Shown: piece after piece, positions 1-19,593 of the stretch
How the letters are laid out: each line of letters starts with the position of its first letter
Position numbering within the stretch: the stretch's first letter is position 1
Assembly: GCF_018069625.1 (NCBI RefSeq)
Contig: NZ_CP072941.1
Location: forward strand, 4,588,001-4,652,000
Direction: 5' to 3'
Length of the DNA stretch: 64,000 nt
From: Streptomyces yatensis
Lineage (GTDB): Bacteria > Actinomycetota > Actinomycetes > Streptomycetales > Streptomycetaceae
Translations under genes and position numbers: made by a program
The notes under the pieces: model-generated
What the model saw: the letters and a program-made list of their open reading frames with translations, nothing else
What the model was told of the DNA's origin: nothing
Database searches by the model: none

Positions 1-202
1 CCCGGCTCCCTCGCCGCGGGCGCCCGCGTGCCCCGCGTGCCCCGCGGGCGCGCGTCCCGCGCCCGCGCACCACCGGCGGGACGATGTGTCCGGTCTGTGA
101 CCGATACCTCCCGGACACCGGACAACCTGTCAAGATCACCGCCCGTCCTTTCACTCGGAGCAGCCGGAGACTACGTGCTGCCGAAGTGACAGGGTCACCA
201 AA
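1..202. other. Non-coding left edge upstream of the PIG-L gene
   Basis: This is a very GC-rich leader with short repeats of CCCCGCGTG type near positions 30-50. I see no reading frame that can be supported and no convincing -35/-10 pair. An AGGG at 191-194 probably serves as ribosome binding site for the gene starting at 203. Confidence 0.4.
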
Positions 203-2368
203 TTGAACAGTCGATGGACAGTGCGGGGGACGGGCACCACCCGCAGGCAGACGCTGGCCGCGCTGGCGGCACTCACGGCGGCGGGGGCGGCCGGGGTCGC
301 CGGAGTCGCCGGTTGCGGCGGTGGGGGCGGTGGAGGCTCGCGCGGCGCGGCGTCCGTGCCGGCCGGGCCCGCGCGGGCCGATGCCCCCGGGGCGGCGGAG
401 CCCTTCACCTCGACGGTGGGCGACAAGCAGGCGCTGCTGCTGCAGATCATGGCGCACCCCGACGACGATCTGTACTTCATGAACCCGGACGCCGAGCAGG
501 TGCTGCGCTCGGGCGTCCCGGTGGTGTGCGTGTACGTGACGGCCGGCGAGGCCCGGGGGATCAACCACCAGGCGGGGACGCCGATCCCGCCCGCCGACAA
601 GGCCGCCTACTCCGCCTCCCGCCATCAGGGGCTGCGGCAGGCGTACGCGCGGATGATCGGGCTGAACCAGTTCGCGCCCTGGCAGCGGTCGGTGCTGCGG
701 CTGCCCGGCGGGGTCACCGCGGAGACCAACTCCCTTGCCGGCGGCGCCCGCAGGGTCCGGCTGATCTTCCTCAACATCGCGATGCTGTCGGAGGGCGGCG
801 TACGGATCCCCGCACTGTGGAGCACCCCCGGCGCGGTGATGAACACCCTCCTGGCCACCGGTTCCCCCGTGCCGCACCCGAGTTCGTACGGCCATCGGAC
901 GCTGGTCGACGTGCTCGCGGAGATCATGGACCGCTATCGGCCCACGCTGATCCACACGCTGGACCCGGACCCCGACTTCCAGGTGCACGACGCGCTGCAC
1001 CCCAAGGACAACGATCAGCCGGGGTGCTCGGACCACCGCGACCACACCCCGGTCGCGCTGTTCACCTGGAAGGCGATCGCCCAGTGGGTGGCCGCGTCGA
1101 CCCAGCGGGACAAGCACGCCCCGCGCTTCACCACCACCGCGTTCCGCGGCTACTACAACCAGCGCTGGCCGCACAATCTGCCGCCCGCGGTGCTCGCCCG
1201 GAAGGCGCGGGTGATCAAGTCCTACGGCGGCGCCCCGGACTGGGACTGCGGCAACGCGGCCGGTTGCGGCGACTACAGCCAGGGCGGAGTGCGCCCGCTG
1301 CGGAACCGTAAGGGCTGGATCCGCTCCACCCACTACCGCTACCCCACCGCCCTGCCCGCCCCCACCACCGACGCCCAGGGCCGGCTCGTGGCGTACGGCG
1401 TGCTCGGTGCCCAGGCCGTGCGGTGGCGCGAGACGGCGTCCGGCAGCGGGCGGTTCGGGGCGCCACTGGGGCTCGGCGGCGGACCGCTCGCCCCGGCGCT
1501 CGCCGCGGCGCGGGACAGCGCGGGGCGTCAGGTGCTGTTCGGCCTGCGGTTCGCGGCGCCGGGCGGCGAGGGCGCGGCCGCCCTGCGCGAGATCGTGGTG
1601 CTGGAACAGCGCCGCCCGGACGGCCCGTTCCGCGCCTGGACCGGACTCGGCACGCCCGAGGCCAGTGCCGAACACGGCCGCCGGGTCGGCTGCCCGGCGG
1701 CGGTCGCCACCCCCGACGGCCGGGTCCATCTCTTCGTACGGACCGCGGACAAGGGCCTGGCCACCCGCGTACGGGACGCGAGCGGCCGCTGGAGTCCCTG
1801 GCAGCGGCTCGGCGGCGCCGAGATCCAGGACGGGCTGACCGCGCTGCTGGACGCGGACGGGCGGGTTCATGTCCTCGCCCCCGGCCGCGACACCGTCCAC
1901 CACTGGGCGCAGGAGTGGGACGGTGGCCCGGTCGCGCTGCGCCCGCCGACCGGTCTGCCGCGCCCCGGCGGGGATCCGCTGGCCGCCGCGGTGGCCCCCG
2001 ACGGCTCGCTCGCGCTGGTCTACCGCACCCCCGCGGCCACCGTGCCCGCCGTCCACGGCGACGACACCTCGCTCACGGTGCGGCACTTCGAGGGCTACGG
2101 GGCGATCGCCGCGCACACCGTGGCCGAACCGTCCGGCCGCCGCGAGGCGAGGACGCTGCTGCTGGCCGGCCGCGACCTGGGCGGGGAGGTCCAGGTCCAG
2201 TACGGCACCGGCCCGGACGCCAGGCCCCTGCGCTCCCCCGGCCATCTGATCCCGGTCGGCGCCCCGGCCCTGCTGGCGGACGACGGCCACCAGGGCGTCT
2301 GCGTGGTGGGCATGGCCCCGGACGCCACCCCCTGGATCTGGCGCCCACACCCCACGAAACGGGCCTGA
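203..2368 (+). CDS. PIG-L family deacetylase lipoprotein with C-terminal propeller-like region
   Basis: The product is 721 aa. A twin-arginine (RRQTL, residues 14-18) and hydrophobic stretch end in a lipobox GVAGC with Cys38, so export as a Tat lipoprotein is likely. The deacetylase domain follows: the zinc-binding motif MAHPDDDLYF lies near residues 83-92 and a second histidine motif, CSDHRDHTP, near 275-283. This matches the LmbE/PIG-L fold, which removes acetyl groups from N-acetylglucosaminyl substrates; the substrate here cannot be read. Residues from about 390 to the end contain repeated short units around 'PDGRVH' and 'DGRVHVL', typical of a lectin-like beta-propeller. The TTG start at 203 is chosen for the AGGG 8 nt upstream; GTG at 221 is an alternative. 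The gene stands alone and converges on the next gene. Confidence 0.85.
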   Translation: MNSRWTVRGTGTTRRQTLAALAALTAAGAAGVAGVAGCGGGGGGGSRGAASVPAGPARADAPGAAEPFTSTVGDKQALLLQIMAHPDDDLYFMNPDAEQVLRSGVPVVCVYVTAGEARGINHQAGTPIPPADKAAYSASRHQGLRQAYARMIGLNQFAPWQRSVLRLPGGVTAETNSLAGGARRVRLIFLNIAMLSEGGVRIPALWSTPGAVMNTLLATGSPVPHPSSYGHRTLVDVLAEIMDRYRPTLIHTLDPDPDFQVHDALHPKDNDQPGCSDHRDHTPVALFTWKAIAQWVAASTQRDKHAPRFTTTAFRGYYNQRWPHNLPPAVLARKARVIKSYGGAPDWDCGNAAGCGDYSQGGVRPLRNRKGWIRSTHYRYPTALPAPTTDAQGRLVAYGVLGAQAVRWRETASGSGRFGAPLGLGGGPLAPALAAARDSAGRQVLFGLRFAAPGGEGAAALREIVVLEQRRPDGPFRAWTGLGTPEASAEHGRRVGCPAAVATPDGRVHLFVRTADKGLATRVRDASGRWSPWQRLGGAEIQDGLTALLDADGRVHVLAPGRDTVHHWAQEWDGGPVALRPPTGLPRPGGDPLAAAVAPDGSLALVYRTPAATVPAVHGDDTSLTVRHFEGYGAIAAHTVAEPSGRREARTLLLAGRDLGGEVQVQYGTGPDARPLRSPGHLIPVGAPALLADDGHQGVCVVGMAPDATPWIWRPHPTKRA

Positions 2369-2526
2369 CGGCCCGGCCCGCCACCGGAGTGCGGACCGGG
2401 GACGCCGCCCCGGCCCGTGTCCGGCACACACCCCGGCGTGGCGGTGTCCCTGGCACGGCGCCCCAATCCGCGTCCCCGGTGCGGCGTTCCCGGTCCATGT
2501 GCGGCGAGCATTCACGCCGTGCGGCA

Positions 2527-2572
2527 TGACCGGGCCCCACCCGCCGTCTCCGGTCCGGGTGGGGCCCCGTCA
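2527..2572. terminator. Bidirectional terminator between convergent genes
   Basis: A perfect 11-bp stem, GGGCCCCACCC (2532-2542) with GGGTGGGGCCC (2557-2567), is extended outward by TGAC/GTCA after one mismatch. It lies between the convergent PIG-L and SRPBCC genes and would serve both. There is no long T-run, as is usual in Streptomyces. Confidence 0.75.
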
Positions 2573-2610
2573 TGTCCGGCCGTGGGCCGGGGGCGCGTTG
2601 GTGCGCGCGC

Positions 2611-3771
2611 TCAGCGCCGTGCCGCGGCGGCACGCCGGCGGGGGCGGGCGGCCTCGGGTTCCTCGGCCTCCTCGTCCTCTTCAGGCTCCTCGGACTCCTC
2701 GTACGCCTCGGCGTGCTCCGCGTCCTCGGTGTCCTCCGGCTCCTCCTCGTCCTCCTCGAAACCGGATTCCGGCTCGGACTCGGCGTCTTCGGGCGCCTCC
2801 TCGTACTCCTCCTCCGGCGCATCGTCCGCGTCCGCGGCCGCGCCGTCCTCGTCGTCGTACGCGTCCTCCGACTCGTCCGCGCGCTCTTCCCCGGCGTCGC
2901 CTTCGGCTTCGCCCTCGTCGCCGGACTCGGACCGCGGCTCATCGGCTTCTCCCCCGGCCTCGTCCTCGGCCTTGTCGCGCTCTTCCTCCTCCATGGCCGT
3001 CTCGTGGTCGCGCACGACCTCGCCGTCCCGGATCTCGCCGCGCCAGCCGTCCGTGGCCTCGCCGCGCATCATGATGAACTTGCGGTAGAGCTTCAGGTCG
3101 AGGCGCGCCCGGCGGCCCTGAGCCCGCCAGATGTTGCCGGTCTTCTCGAAGAGGCCCTTGGGGAAGTACTCCAGGACCAGCAGCACCCGGGTGAGGTTGT
3201 CGCCGAGCGGATGGAAGGTGACGACGCCCTTGACGGTGCCCTTCGCACCCTCGGTGGTCCAGGTGATCCGCTCATCGGGCACCTGCTCGGTGACGTTCGC
3301 CCGCCAGCTGCGGGTGGACTTGGCGACCTTCACCTTCCAGTTGCTGCTGGTGTCGTCGGCCTTCTCGACGCTGACGACTCCCTTGGCGAAGGTGCTGAAC
3401 TCCTGGAACTGGGTCCACTGGTCGTACGCCTCGCGGACCGGCACTCCGACGTCGATGTCCTCGACGACCGTCACACTCTTCGACTTGCCGCCTCCGCTCT
3501 TGCCCCGGCCCTTGCCGAAGACGCCCTTGACCTTGTCCTTCAGCGATTCCTTGAGGGAATCCTTCAGCTGGGACGAGCCGGCCTTCATCAGCGCCTGCCC
3601 CGGCGACTTGCCCTCGGCGAGGGACTGCGCGCCCTTGGCGAGGCCGGTGCCGAGGCCGGAGATCGCGTGTGTCGCCCGCGCCTGGACGTAGTTGCGCAGC
3701 TCGTCCTTGAGCCGGTCGGTGGCCGGGTTGCCGACGATGTCGTCCTTGAGCTTGCCCAGCGTGTCAGCCAT
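2611..3771 (-). CDS. SRPBCC family protein with long acidic tail (GvpZ-like)
   Basis: The product is 386 aa. Residues 1-95 are amphipathic and basic. Residues about 98-235 form a polyketide-cyclase/COQ10-type START fold (SVTVVEDIDVGVPVREAYDQ ... VTFHPLGDNLTRVLLVLEYF). Residues about 265-375 are almost pure Glu/Asp/Ala, and the protein ends in a basic RPRRRAAAARR. The family binds hydrophobic ligands; no ligand can be inferred. The ATG at 3771 overlaps the stop of the upstream gene by 8 bp, so the two are translationally coupled; the frame stays open further upstream but that part overlaps the neighbour. From memory, an SRPBCC protein with a similar partner occurs in Streptomyces gas-vesicle clusters (gvpY/gvpZ). 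No gvpA, F, J, L or K is present here, so that link is inference. Confidence 0.8.
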   Translation of the reverse strand: MADTLGKLKDDIVGNPATDRLKDELRNYVQARATHAISGLGTGLAKGAQSLAEGKSPGQALMKAGSSQLKDSLKESLKDKVKGVFGKGRGKSGGGKSKSVTVVEDIDVGVPVREAYDQWTQFQEFSTFAKGVVSVEKADDTSSNWKVKVAKSTRSWRANVTEQVPDERITWTTEGAKGTVKGVVTFHPLGDNLTRVLLVLEYFPKGLFEKTGNIWRAQGRRARLDLKLYRKFIMMRGEATDGWRGEIRDGEVVRDHETAMEEEERDKAEDEAGGEADEPRSESGDEGEAEGDAGEERADESEDAYDDEDGAAADADDAPEEEYEEAPEDAESEPESGFEEDEEEPEDTEDAEHAEAYEESEEPEEDEEAEEPEAARPRRRAAAARR

Positions 3772-4339
3772 TGCGGCCCCCCGCGGTCCTGGCGGTCTTC
3801 TTGGCCCGGGCGGCGCCCGAGGTGGCGGTCTTCTTGGCCTTCCCGGAGCCGGAGGCGGCGGTCTTCTTCGCCGGACGGGCCGGGGCCTTGGCCGCCGTCT
3901 TGCGGGGAGGCTTCGGCGGCTTCGGTTTCCGCTTCGGCCCGGAGTCCGCGTCGGCCCCCTCCCGCTCGGCGGGCTCCTCGTCCTCGGCGCGGCCCTCGTC
4001 CCGGGCGTCTTCGCCCTCGTCCTCGTCCCGGTCGTCCTCGCTCTCACCGCGCAGCAACGCGGTGCGATCGTGCAGCGAATCGGCGAGGCCGCCCACCCGG
4101 TCGGACACGGCCTTGGTCGCGGCCTGCCGGGTGGCGTCGACGAGTTCCTGACGCACCTGTCCGTTGAGGCCGCTCAGCAGCGGCATCTCGGCGAGGGACT
4201 TCTTCAACTGCTGCGGATCCAGCGTGATCTTCTTACCGGCCAGCAACATGCCCAGCCCGAAAGCGAGTTTCGCCTTCTTGGTGCGCCCGAGGAGGTAGCC
4301 TCCCACGACCGCGACCGTGATCTTGCCATTTGTCATCAT
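3764..4339 (-). CDS. Conserved protein with Lys/Ala/Pro-rich C-terminal tail (GvpY-like)
   Basis: The product is 191 aa. Residues 1-40 contain a glycine-rich hydrophobic stretch ([19 protein letters not shown], then [11 protein letters not shown]) that could be a membrane-associated helix hairpin. Residues 41-95 are predicted helical. Residues 100-130 are acidic. From about 130 to the end the chain has [21 protein letters not shown] repeats, as in histone H1-type tails. Such tails have led to automatic 'DNA primase' labels in databases, which this sequence does not support. The start has GGGAGCG 5 nt upstream. It lies first in a two-gene unit with the SRPBCC gene (8-bp overlap), downstream of the tuf terminator. 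The function is unknown. Confidence 0.75.
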   Translation of the reverse strand: MMTNGKITVAVVGGYLLGRTKKAKLAFGLGMLLAGKKITLDPQQLKKSLAEMPLLSGLNGQVRQELVDATRQAATKAVSDRVGGLADSLHDRTALLRGESEDDRDEDEGEDARDEGRAEDEEPAEREGADADSGPKRKPKPPKPPRKTAAKAPARPAKKTAASGSGKAKKTATSGAARAKKTARTAGGRNG

Positions 4340-4397
4340 CTGTTCGCTCCCGAAGTCGAACGCGGCTTCGATGTGGACGGCCGGGTACCCACATACG

Positions 4398-4434
4398 AAA
4401 GAGCCCCACCCGCCAGTGGCGAATGGGGCTCTTT
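4398..4434 (-). terminator. tuf terminator
   Basis: A perfect 11-bp stem, AAAGAGCCCCA (4398-4408) with TGGGGCTCTTT (4424-4434), has an inner CGCC/GGCG pair. It begins 18 nt past the tuf stop and carries a T-run on either strand, so it looks like a strong intrinsic terminator. Confidence 0.9.
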
Positions 4435-4452
4435 GCTCCGGGGAGCGTCAGG

Positions 4453-5646
<1,194 letters not shown>

Positions 5647-5839
5647 TGGGGTCCTCCTGTGGAGTGGTTCTGTAACGCATCCACGCTTTGCGGATGGGTT
5701 CAGGTTTTCTTACCGAACCGGCCAGGACCCCGAGGGGGATGCCCTTCGCCGTATTCGTCTGGGGGGCCGGCGCCCGGGGCCCCGCCGTGGAACGCGGTGG
5801 ACGCGCTCCACGACGAATGCCCCGATGCCTTGTGCTTCC

Positions 5840-5868
5840 AGCCTAAAGGGTGAGGAAAGCGGATGAAC
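5840..5868 (-). promoter_or_regulatory. Candidate tuf promoter in the fusA-tuf spacer
   Basis: On the minus strand the -10 hexamer TAGGCT (5840-5845) lies 17 bp from a weak -35 GTTCAT (5863-5868), just before the end of the fusA coding region. A separate tuf1 promoter in this spacer has been described for streptomycetes. The exact boxes here are by eye. Confidence 0.4.
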
Positions 5869-5873
5869 CCGCC

Positions 5874-7994
<2,121 letters not shown>

Positions 7995-8032
7995 CTGGCT
8001 CAGTCTTCTCTCGGTTCTCGATGGGGTAGCGA

Positions 8033-8503
8033 CTACCAGCGGTAGTGCGCGAAGGCCTTGTTGGACTCGGCCATCTTGTGGGTGTCCTCACGCCGCTTGA
8101 CGGAGGCGCCCAGACCGTTGCTGGCGTCCAGCAGCTCGTTCATGAGCCGCTCGGTCATGGTCTTCTCACGACGCGCGCGGGAGTAGCCCACGAGCCAGCG
8201 CAGGGCGAGGGTGGAGGAGCGGCCGGGACGGACCTCGACCGGCACCTGGTAGGTGGCGCCACCGACACGGCGGGAGCGGACCTCGAGGGTCGGCTTCACG
8301 TTCTCCAGCGCGCGCTTGAGCGTGATGACCGGGTCGTTGCCGGACTTCTCGCGCAGGCCCTCCATGGCGCCGTACACGATGCGCTCGGCGGTGGAGCGCT
8401 TGCCGTTCAGCAGCACCTTGTTGATGAGGGACGTCACCAGAGGAGAGTTGTAAACCGGGTCGATGATGACCGGGCGCTTCGGGGCGGGACCCTTACGAGG
8501 CAT
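8033..8503 (-). CDS. rpsG: 30S ribosomal protein S7
   Basis: The product is 156 aa, the family length. S7 nucleates assembly of the 30S head and contacts the E-site t[15 protein letters not shown] at the start and the C-terminal [18 protein letters not shown] are typical. It starts 2 nt after rpsL ends, within the str operon, so translational coupling is likely. In other bacteria S7 represses this operon; no such site is identified here. Confidence 0.98.
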   Translation of the reverse strand: MPRKGPAPKRPVIIDPVYNSPLVTSLINKVLLNGKRSTAERIVYGAMEGLREKSGNDPVITLKRALENVKPTLEVRSRRVGGATYQVPVEVRPGRSSTLALRWLVGYSRARREKTMTERLMNELLDASNGLGASVKRREDTHKMAESNKAFAHYRW

Positions 8504-8505
8504 TC

Positions 8506-8877
<372 letters not shown>

Positions 8878-9029
8878 CGTTTCTCCGGTTTCTGTGTGCC
8901 AGTCTCGGTAAAGCTAACCTGGAGTTCCTCCGACCCACGCGGTCGGGTGTGTCGCGCACCGCAGCCCTCTGCGAAAGTTCGGAGAGTGCGGATTGTTGGT
9001 GTCGACATCTCGGCCCCTCGCATGCTGAG

Positions 9030-9058
9030 GCACCTCCCCGCCGAAGGCTGGGGGCGCA
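9030..9058. repeat. Short hairpin element resembling a dispersed Streptomyces intergenic repeat
   Basis: The stretch contains CACCTCCCCGCC, then GAA, then GGCTGGGGG, folding as a stem with one bulge. Elements of similar sequence (gcacctccc ... ggctgggggag) recur between Streptomyces genes. Only this copy is visible in the window; membership in a family is inference. Confidence 0.4.
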
Positions 9059-9096
9059 CACGCAAGGACCCGGGCACACCCCAGGCACAAGGTCTG

Positions 9097-9125
9097 AGCG
9101 TACCTACCTCATCGACTTCGGTCAA
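9097..9125 (-). promoter_or_regulatory. Candidate str-operon promoter
   Basis: On the minus strand TTGACC (9120-9125) is followed after exactly 17 bp by TACGCT (9097-9102), a good HrdB-type match for Streptomyces. Transcription would start near 9089 and give a leader of about 210 nt before rpsL. Confidence 0.6.
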
Positions 9126-9204
9126 AACAAATGCAGAGGGCCCCGACACGCCGGAAATGGGGTACTCGACTTTCGCCCCGGCCGAGCCGTCCGCAAACGC
9201 CGCG

Positions 9205-9236
9205 GGGCGGCCACCCCACCATGGGGGTGACCGCCC
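9205..9236 (-). terminator. rpoC terminator
   Basis: The stem is GGGCGG (9205-9210) with CCGCCC (9231-9236) outside and CACCCC (9212-9217) with GGGGTG (9224-9229) inside, with one mismatch. It starts 18 nt downstream of the rpoC stop and closes the rpoBC unit. Confidence 0.75.
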
Positions 9237-9253
9237 TGCGAACGGATCGGGTC

Positions 9254-13153
<3,900 letters not shown>

Positions 13154-13251
13154 TTGTCGTCAATCCCTCTTTCAGGGTCGTGTCTTCGGGTCTGACTGGG
13201 GGTCCGGGGAGAGGCCGGGGCGCCTTGGTGGGAGCGCCCCGGCCAGACCCG

Positions 13252-16734
<3,483 letters not shown>

Positions 16735-16895
16735 GAGGGGGTCCTTCCGAGGGCTCGGACTCACTACGCGCGTACCGGTCCTACCGAGAGCCCATGAATG
16801 AAATCCCTGGTCAGGGCGTTTCCATCAATAGTGCTCGAAGGTAGGTATGCCCCTGGTGACGGGCAGGGAGCAGCTAACAGGCAGCGCAAAGGGTC

Positions 16896-16924
16896 AGTGT
16901 AGCCACTTGGCACACTGATGTCCA
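16896..16924 (-). promoter_or_regulatory. Candidate rpoBC promoter
   Basis: On the minus strand TGGACA (16919-16924, 5 of 6 to the -35 consensus) and TACACT (16896-16901) are separated by exactly 17 bp. This is among the best promoter matches in the window. It predicts a start near 16888 and a leader of about 150 nt to the TTG of rpoB. Confidence 0.65.
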
Positions 16925-17232
16925 GCGCCGAGTTTCTGAGACCGGCAGTGCCAATCTCTCCCTCCGGTGAGGGGGCGCGCCCCTCGTTGTCTTCATCCGC
17001 CCTGTCGGCAGCCCGCGCGCTCGATGCGCATATCGATACTGCCCGCTTCGCCGACGATCCATGCCTCGGACTTTTGGATCGATGTGGCGTCGCGTCCTGA
17101 GAATTGCGCGCTGCGTGCCGTTCGTCAAGGCCCCCCACTCCGGCGAGATCGTCACAGGGCGTGGCGACGGGCAACGAAGATCACCCTACCTCCACAACCC
17201 CGTAAGACAATGTAGCCGTGACGGGAACGCCG

Positions 17233-17264
17233 AAGGGCGACCACCCGAACGGGTGATCGCCCTT
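17233..17264 (-). terminator. rplL terminator (or attenuator before rpoB)
   Basis: The stem AAGGGCGA (17233-17240) with TCGCCCTT (17257-17264) continues inward as CACCC/GGGTG after one mismatch, with loop GAAC. It lies 59 nt beyond the rplL stop and would end or attenuate rplJL transcription before rpoB. Confidence 0.8.
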
Positions 17265-17323
17265 GGCTGGAACCGGGCCGCGCCGCCGGACGTCCTACGG
17301 GCGTGTGGCGGCGGGCCGAGAGG

Positions 17324-17713
17324 TCACTTGACCTCGACGGAGGCGCCGGCGCCCTTGAGGGACTCGGCGGCCTTCTCGGCGGCGTCCTTGGCGACCTTCT
17401 CGAGAACGGGCTTCGGGGCGCCGTCCACGAGGTCCTTGGCCTCCTTCAGACCCAGGGAGGTCAGCTCGCGCACGACCTTGATGACCTGGATCTTCTTGTC
17501 GCCGGCGCCGGTGAGGATGACGTCGAACTCGTCCTTCTCCTCCTCGGCCGGGGCAGCGGCACCCGGGGCGCCCGGGGCGGCGGCCATGACGGCGGCCGGC
17601 GCGGCGGCGGTGACGTCGAACTTCTCCTCGAAGGCCTTCACGAACTCGGAGAGCTCGATGAGGGTCATCTCCTCGAACTGCGCGAGCAGGTCGTCCTGGC
17701 TGAGCTTCGCCAT
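17324..17713 (-). CDS. rplL: 50S ribosomal protein L7/L12
   Basis: The product is 129 aa. This is the stalk protein that recruits translation GTPases. An N-terminal dimerisation helix ([20 protein letters not shown]) is followed by an Ala/Pro-rich hinge (residues about 33-55) and the C-terminal domain with the factor-binding helix [20 protein letters not shown]. It lies 84 bp after rplJ in the rplJL unit. A strong hairpin 59 nt downstream separates it from rpoB. Confidence 0.98.
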   Translation of the reverse strand: MAKLSQDDLLAQFEEMTLIELSEFVKAFEEKFDVTAAAPAAVMAAAPGAPGAAAPAEEEKDEFDVILTGAGDKKIQVIKVVRELTSLGLKEAKDLVDGAPKPVLEKVAKDAAEKAAESLKGAGASVEVK

Positions 17714-17797
17714 GATGGCGGTCCTTCCACTAATTCGGCAGGTGGTGCCGGATGTACATGTCGGCGGGCTTCCCGGCCCGCTGCGACCGGAGTCTGA

Positions 17798-18358
17798 TTA
17801 CTCGGACTCGGCCTCGGCGGGAGCCGGGGATTCGGCACCGCCCTGCTCGGCCTGCTTCTGCCGGAGCGCCTCGGCGGTCCGGATGAACTTGGACAGCGGG
17901 GCCTGGAAGAGCGCGGCAGCCTGGGACTGCTTGGCCTTCATCGCACCCGCCAGCTTGGCGAGCAGCACCTCACGGGACTCGAGGTCCGCGAGCTTCTTGA
18001 TCTCGTCGGCGGACAGCGCCTTGCCATCAAGGACACCGCCCTTGATGACGAGAGCGGGGTTCTCCTTGGCGAAGTCACGGAGACCCTTCGCCGCCTCGAC
18101 CGGGTCACCGGTCACGAAGGCGACGGCCGACGAACCCGCGAACAGGTCGTCGAGCTGGTTGATCCCGGCCTCGTTGGCCGCGATCTTGGTCAGCGTGTTC
18201 TTCACCACACGGTACTGAACGTTCTCACCGAGCGAACGGCGCAGCTCCTTGAGCTGCGCAACGGTGAGACCGGTGTACGCGGTGACGACAGCCGCGTTGG
18301 AGTTGCGGAACTTCTCCCGCATCTCGTCGACGGCTGCGACCTTGTCAGGACTCGCCAT
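17798..18358 (-). CDS. rplJ: 50S ribosomal protein L10
   Basis: The product is 186 aa. L10 forms the base of the L7/L12 stalk. The N-terminal RNA-binding domain ([20 protein letters not shown] near residues 28-47) and the C-terminal helix that binds L12 dimers are present, with an acidic tail [12 protein letters not shown]. It is the first gene of the rplJL unit, behind a leader of about 230 nt that probably contains the L10(L12)4 autoregulatory site. Confidence 0.97.
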   Translation of the reverse strand: MASPDKVAAVDEMREKFRNSNAAVVTAYTGLTVAQLKELRRSLGENVQYRVVKNTLTKIAANEAGINQLDDLFAGSSAVAFVTGDPVEAAKGLRDFAKENPALVIKGGVLDGKALSADEIKKLADLESREVLLAKLAGAMKAKQSQAAALFQAPLSKFIRTAEALRQKQAEQGGAESPAPAEAESE

Positions 18359-18427
18359 GAGCCTCGGCCTCCTTCCGGGTGATGAGGACCGCTTCGGCCT
18401 GAAGGAAGGAGACTGGACAATGCGAAA

Positions 18428-18454
18428 ACGCCCCGGCGCAGGCGCTCGGGGCGT
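18428..18454 (-). promoter_or_regulatory. Hairpin in the rplJ leader (probable L10 leader region)
   Basis: The stem ACGCCCCG (18428-18435) with CGGGGCGT (18447-18454) lies about 70 nt before the rplJ start. In many bacteria the rplJ leader binds L10-L12 and adjusts translation. The rest of the leader, about 18520-18590, has conserved-looking sequence around GACCGCTGGTTGTCG on the minus strand. Assignment to the L10 leader family is by position; no covariance search was possible. Confidence 0.5.
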
Positions 18455-18596
18455 AACTCGACCGGCACGGGCTCACGGCCCGCTCGGGAGTTCAACCACA
18501 TACACCTACGCAGGTCGCCCGCAGCGAGCGGATCCTTCAGCCACCGAACCCCTTAGGGGGGCACAGCGACAACCAGCGGTCTTTGGCTTCTGTAGG

Positions 18597-18626
18597 AGAG
18601 TACGCGAACGGGCCGCGGCCAGGCAA
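18597..18626 (-). promoter_or_regulatory. Candidate rplJL promoter
   Basis: On the minus strand TTGCCT (18621-18626) lies 18 bp from TACTCT (18597-18602). It would start transcription near 18590, giving a leader of about 230 nt. The hexamers overlap the region just past the stop of the lipoprotein gene. Confidence 0.5.
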
Positions 18627-18633
18627 ATCGGCT

Positions 18634-19521
18634 CTACTGCTGGAGCATGTCCTGGAAGTCCACGGTGTCCGAGGACGTCGGCTCCTCGACCGTCACGGCG
18701 GTGCCGTAGTCCGAGTAGTAGACGGTGGAGTCATAGGAGCCGCTGTTGCTCTGGGCCTGCTCACGCTTCTTGACCAGCAGGTTCTGGTCGTCGACCCACA
18801 GGTCGATGGTCTCGGTGTCCATGCCGGAGGTCTCCAGCTGCTTCTGCAGGGCGTCCAGGTCCGACTGGCTGAGCTCCTTGGACTGCATCTTGGCGATCTC
18901 GGAGACCTTGACCGTGCCCGTGTAGTGCGTGGCCTTGACGCCCTTCACGCTCTCCGAGCCGACGCTCTTGACCTTGCCGGTGGCGAGCAGCAGCTCCACC
19001 GAGCGCGACGGGTTGTTGTTCTGCATCTGGTCCTTCAGGAAGGCGCCCGAGGGGCCCGCCTTCTGGGCCAGCACGTCGTAGTCGTACTTCACCCAGTGCT
19101 TGCCGCCGCCGGCCTGCGCGGCGAACTCGTCGCCCATGTTCAGGAACATCGCGTCCGGGGTGTAGCGCGCGTCCATCGCCTTGCCCTCGATCGGGGAGGA
19201 GGCGATGGCACCGCCGCTCTGGGTGATGGACATGTTGGCCCGGATGCCGTTGGCCCAGTCCATGGAGCCGGACATCTGCGAGTTCTGCTCGCCCATCTTG
19301 GTGGTGCCCTCGACCTTGGCCGAGTTCTTCTGGTCCGTCCGCTGCGAGGCCAGCTTGAGCGCCGCCAGCGGGCTCATCGCGGACTGGCCGGACTTGTCGC
19401 CCGTCTTCTCGCCGGCCTTGTCGCCGTCGGACTTCTCGCTCCCGCACGCGGTGAGGCCGACCATGAGAACGACGCTTCCAGCGGCTATAGCCCAACGCGC
19501 ACCGACATGAGTACCGCGCAC
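18634..19521 (-). CDS. LppX/LprG-like lipoprotein
   Basis: The product is 295 aa. A signal peptide ends in the lipobox VGLTAC with Cys26, followed by a charged linker (EKSDGDKAGEKTGDKSG). The mature domain has long strands such as ANMSITQ, AMDARYTPDAMF and GTVKVSEIAKM, then a C-terminal WVDDQNLLVKK typical of the LppX/LprA/LprG fold that carries lipids across the actinobacterial envelope. The exact cargo is not inferable. It sits between rplA and rplJ on the same strand, preceded by the rplA terminator, so it is probably transcribed separately. Confidence 0.8.
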   Translation of the reverse strand: MRGTHVGARWAIAAGSVVLMVGLTACGSEKSDGDKAGEKTGDKSGQSAMSPLAALKLASQRTDQKNSAKVEGTTKMGEQNSQMSGSMDWANGIRANMSITQSGGAIASSPIEGKAMDARYTPDAMFLNMGDEFAAQAGGGKHWVKYDYDVLAQKAGPSGAFLKDQMQNNNPSRSVELLLATGKVKSVGSESVKGVKATHYTGTVKVSEIAKMQSKELSQSDLDALQKQLETSGMDTETIDLWVDDQNLLVKKREQAQSNSGSYDSTVYYSDYGTAVTVEEPTSSDTVDFQDMLQQ

Positions 19522-19593
19522 GGCTCCCCCTTATTTTTATTTCTCTTTTACGTCTGCAGAGTGACTTTAGCGGAGGGAACCGACAACGGAAGA

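Larger units (their letters stand above)
8878..9253. other. rpoC-rpsL intergenic region (376 bp)
   Basis: This spacer holds, reading the minus strand, the rpoC terminator (9205-9236), the str-operon promoter (9097-9125), a short hairpin repeat of a type common in Streptomyces intergenic regions (9030-9058), and the rpsL leader. No reading frame in it is convincing. Confidence 0.7.
16735..17323. other. rplL-rpoB intergenic region (589 bp)
   Basis: This is an unusually long spacer for genes often co-transcribed in other bacteria. On the minus strand it holds the rplL terminator (17233-17264), about 300 bp with no supported feature, a strong promoter (16896-16924) and a leader of about 150 nt before rpoB. 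Short frames on both strands lack support. Confidence 0.7.

Noticed and set aside
3772..4047. N-terminal extension of the SRPBCC gene upstream of ATG 3771
   Set aside because: The extension is Arg/Pro-rich and overlaps the upstream gene in another frame; ATG 3771 with an 8-bp overlap is the better start.
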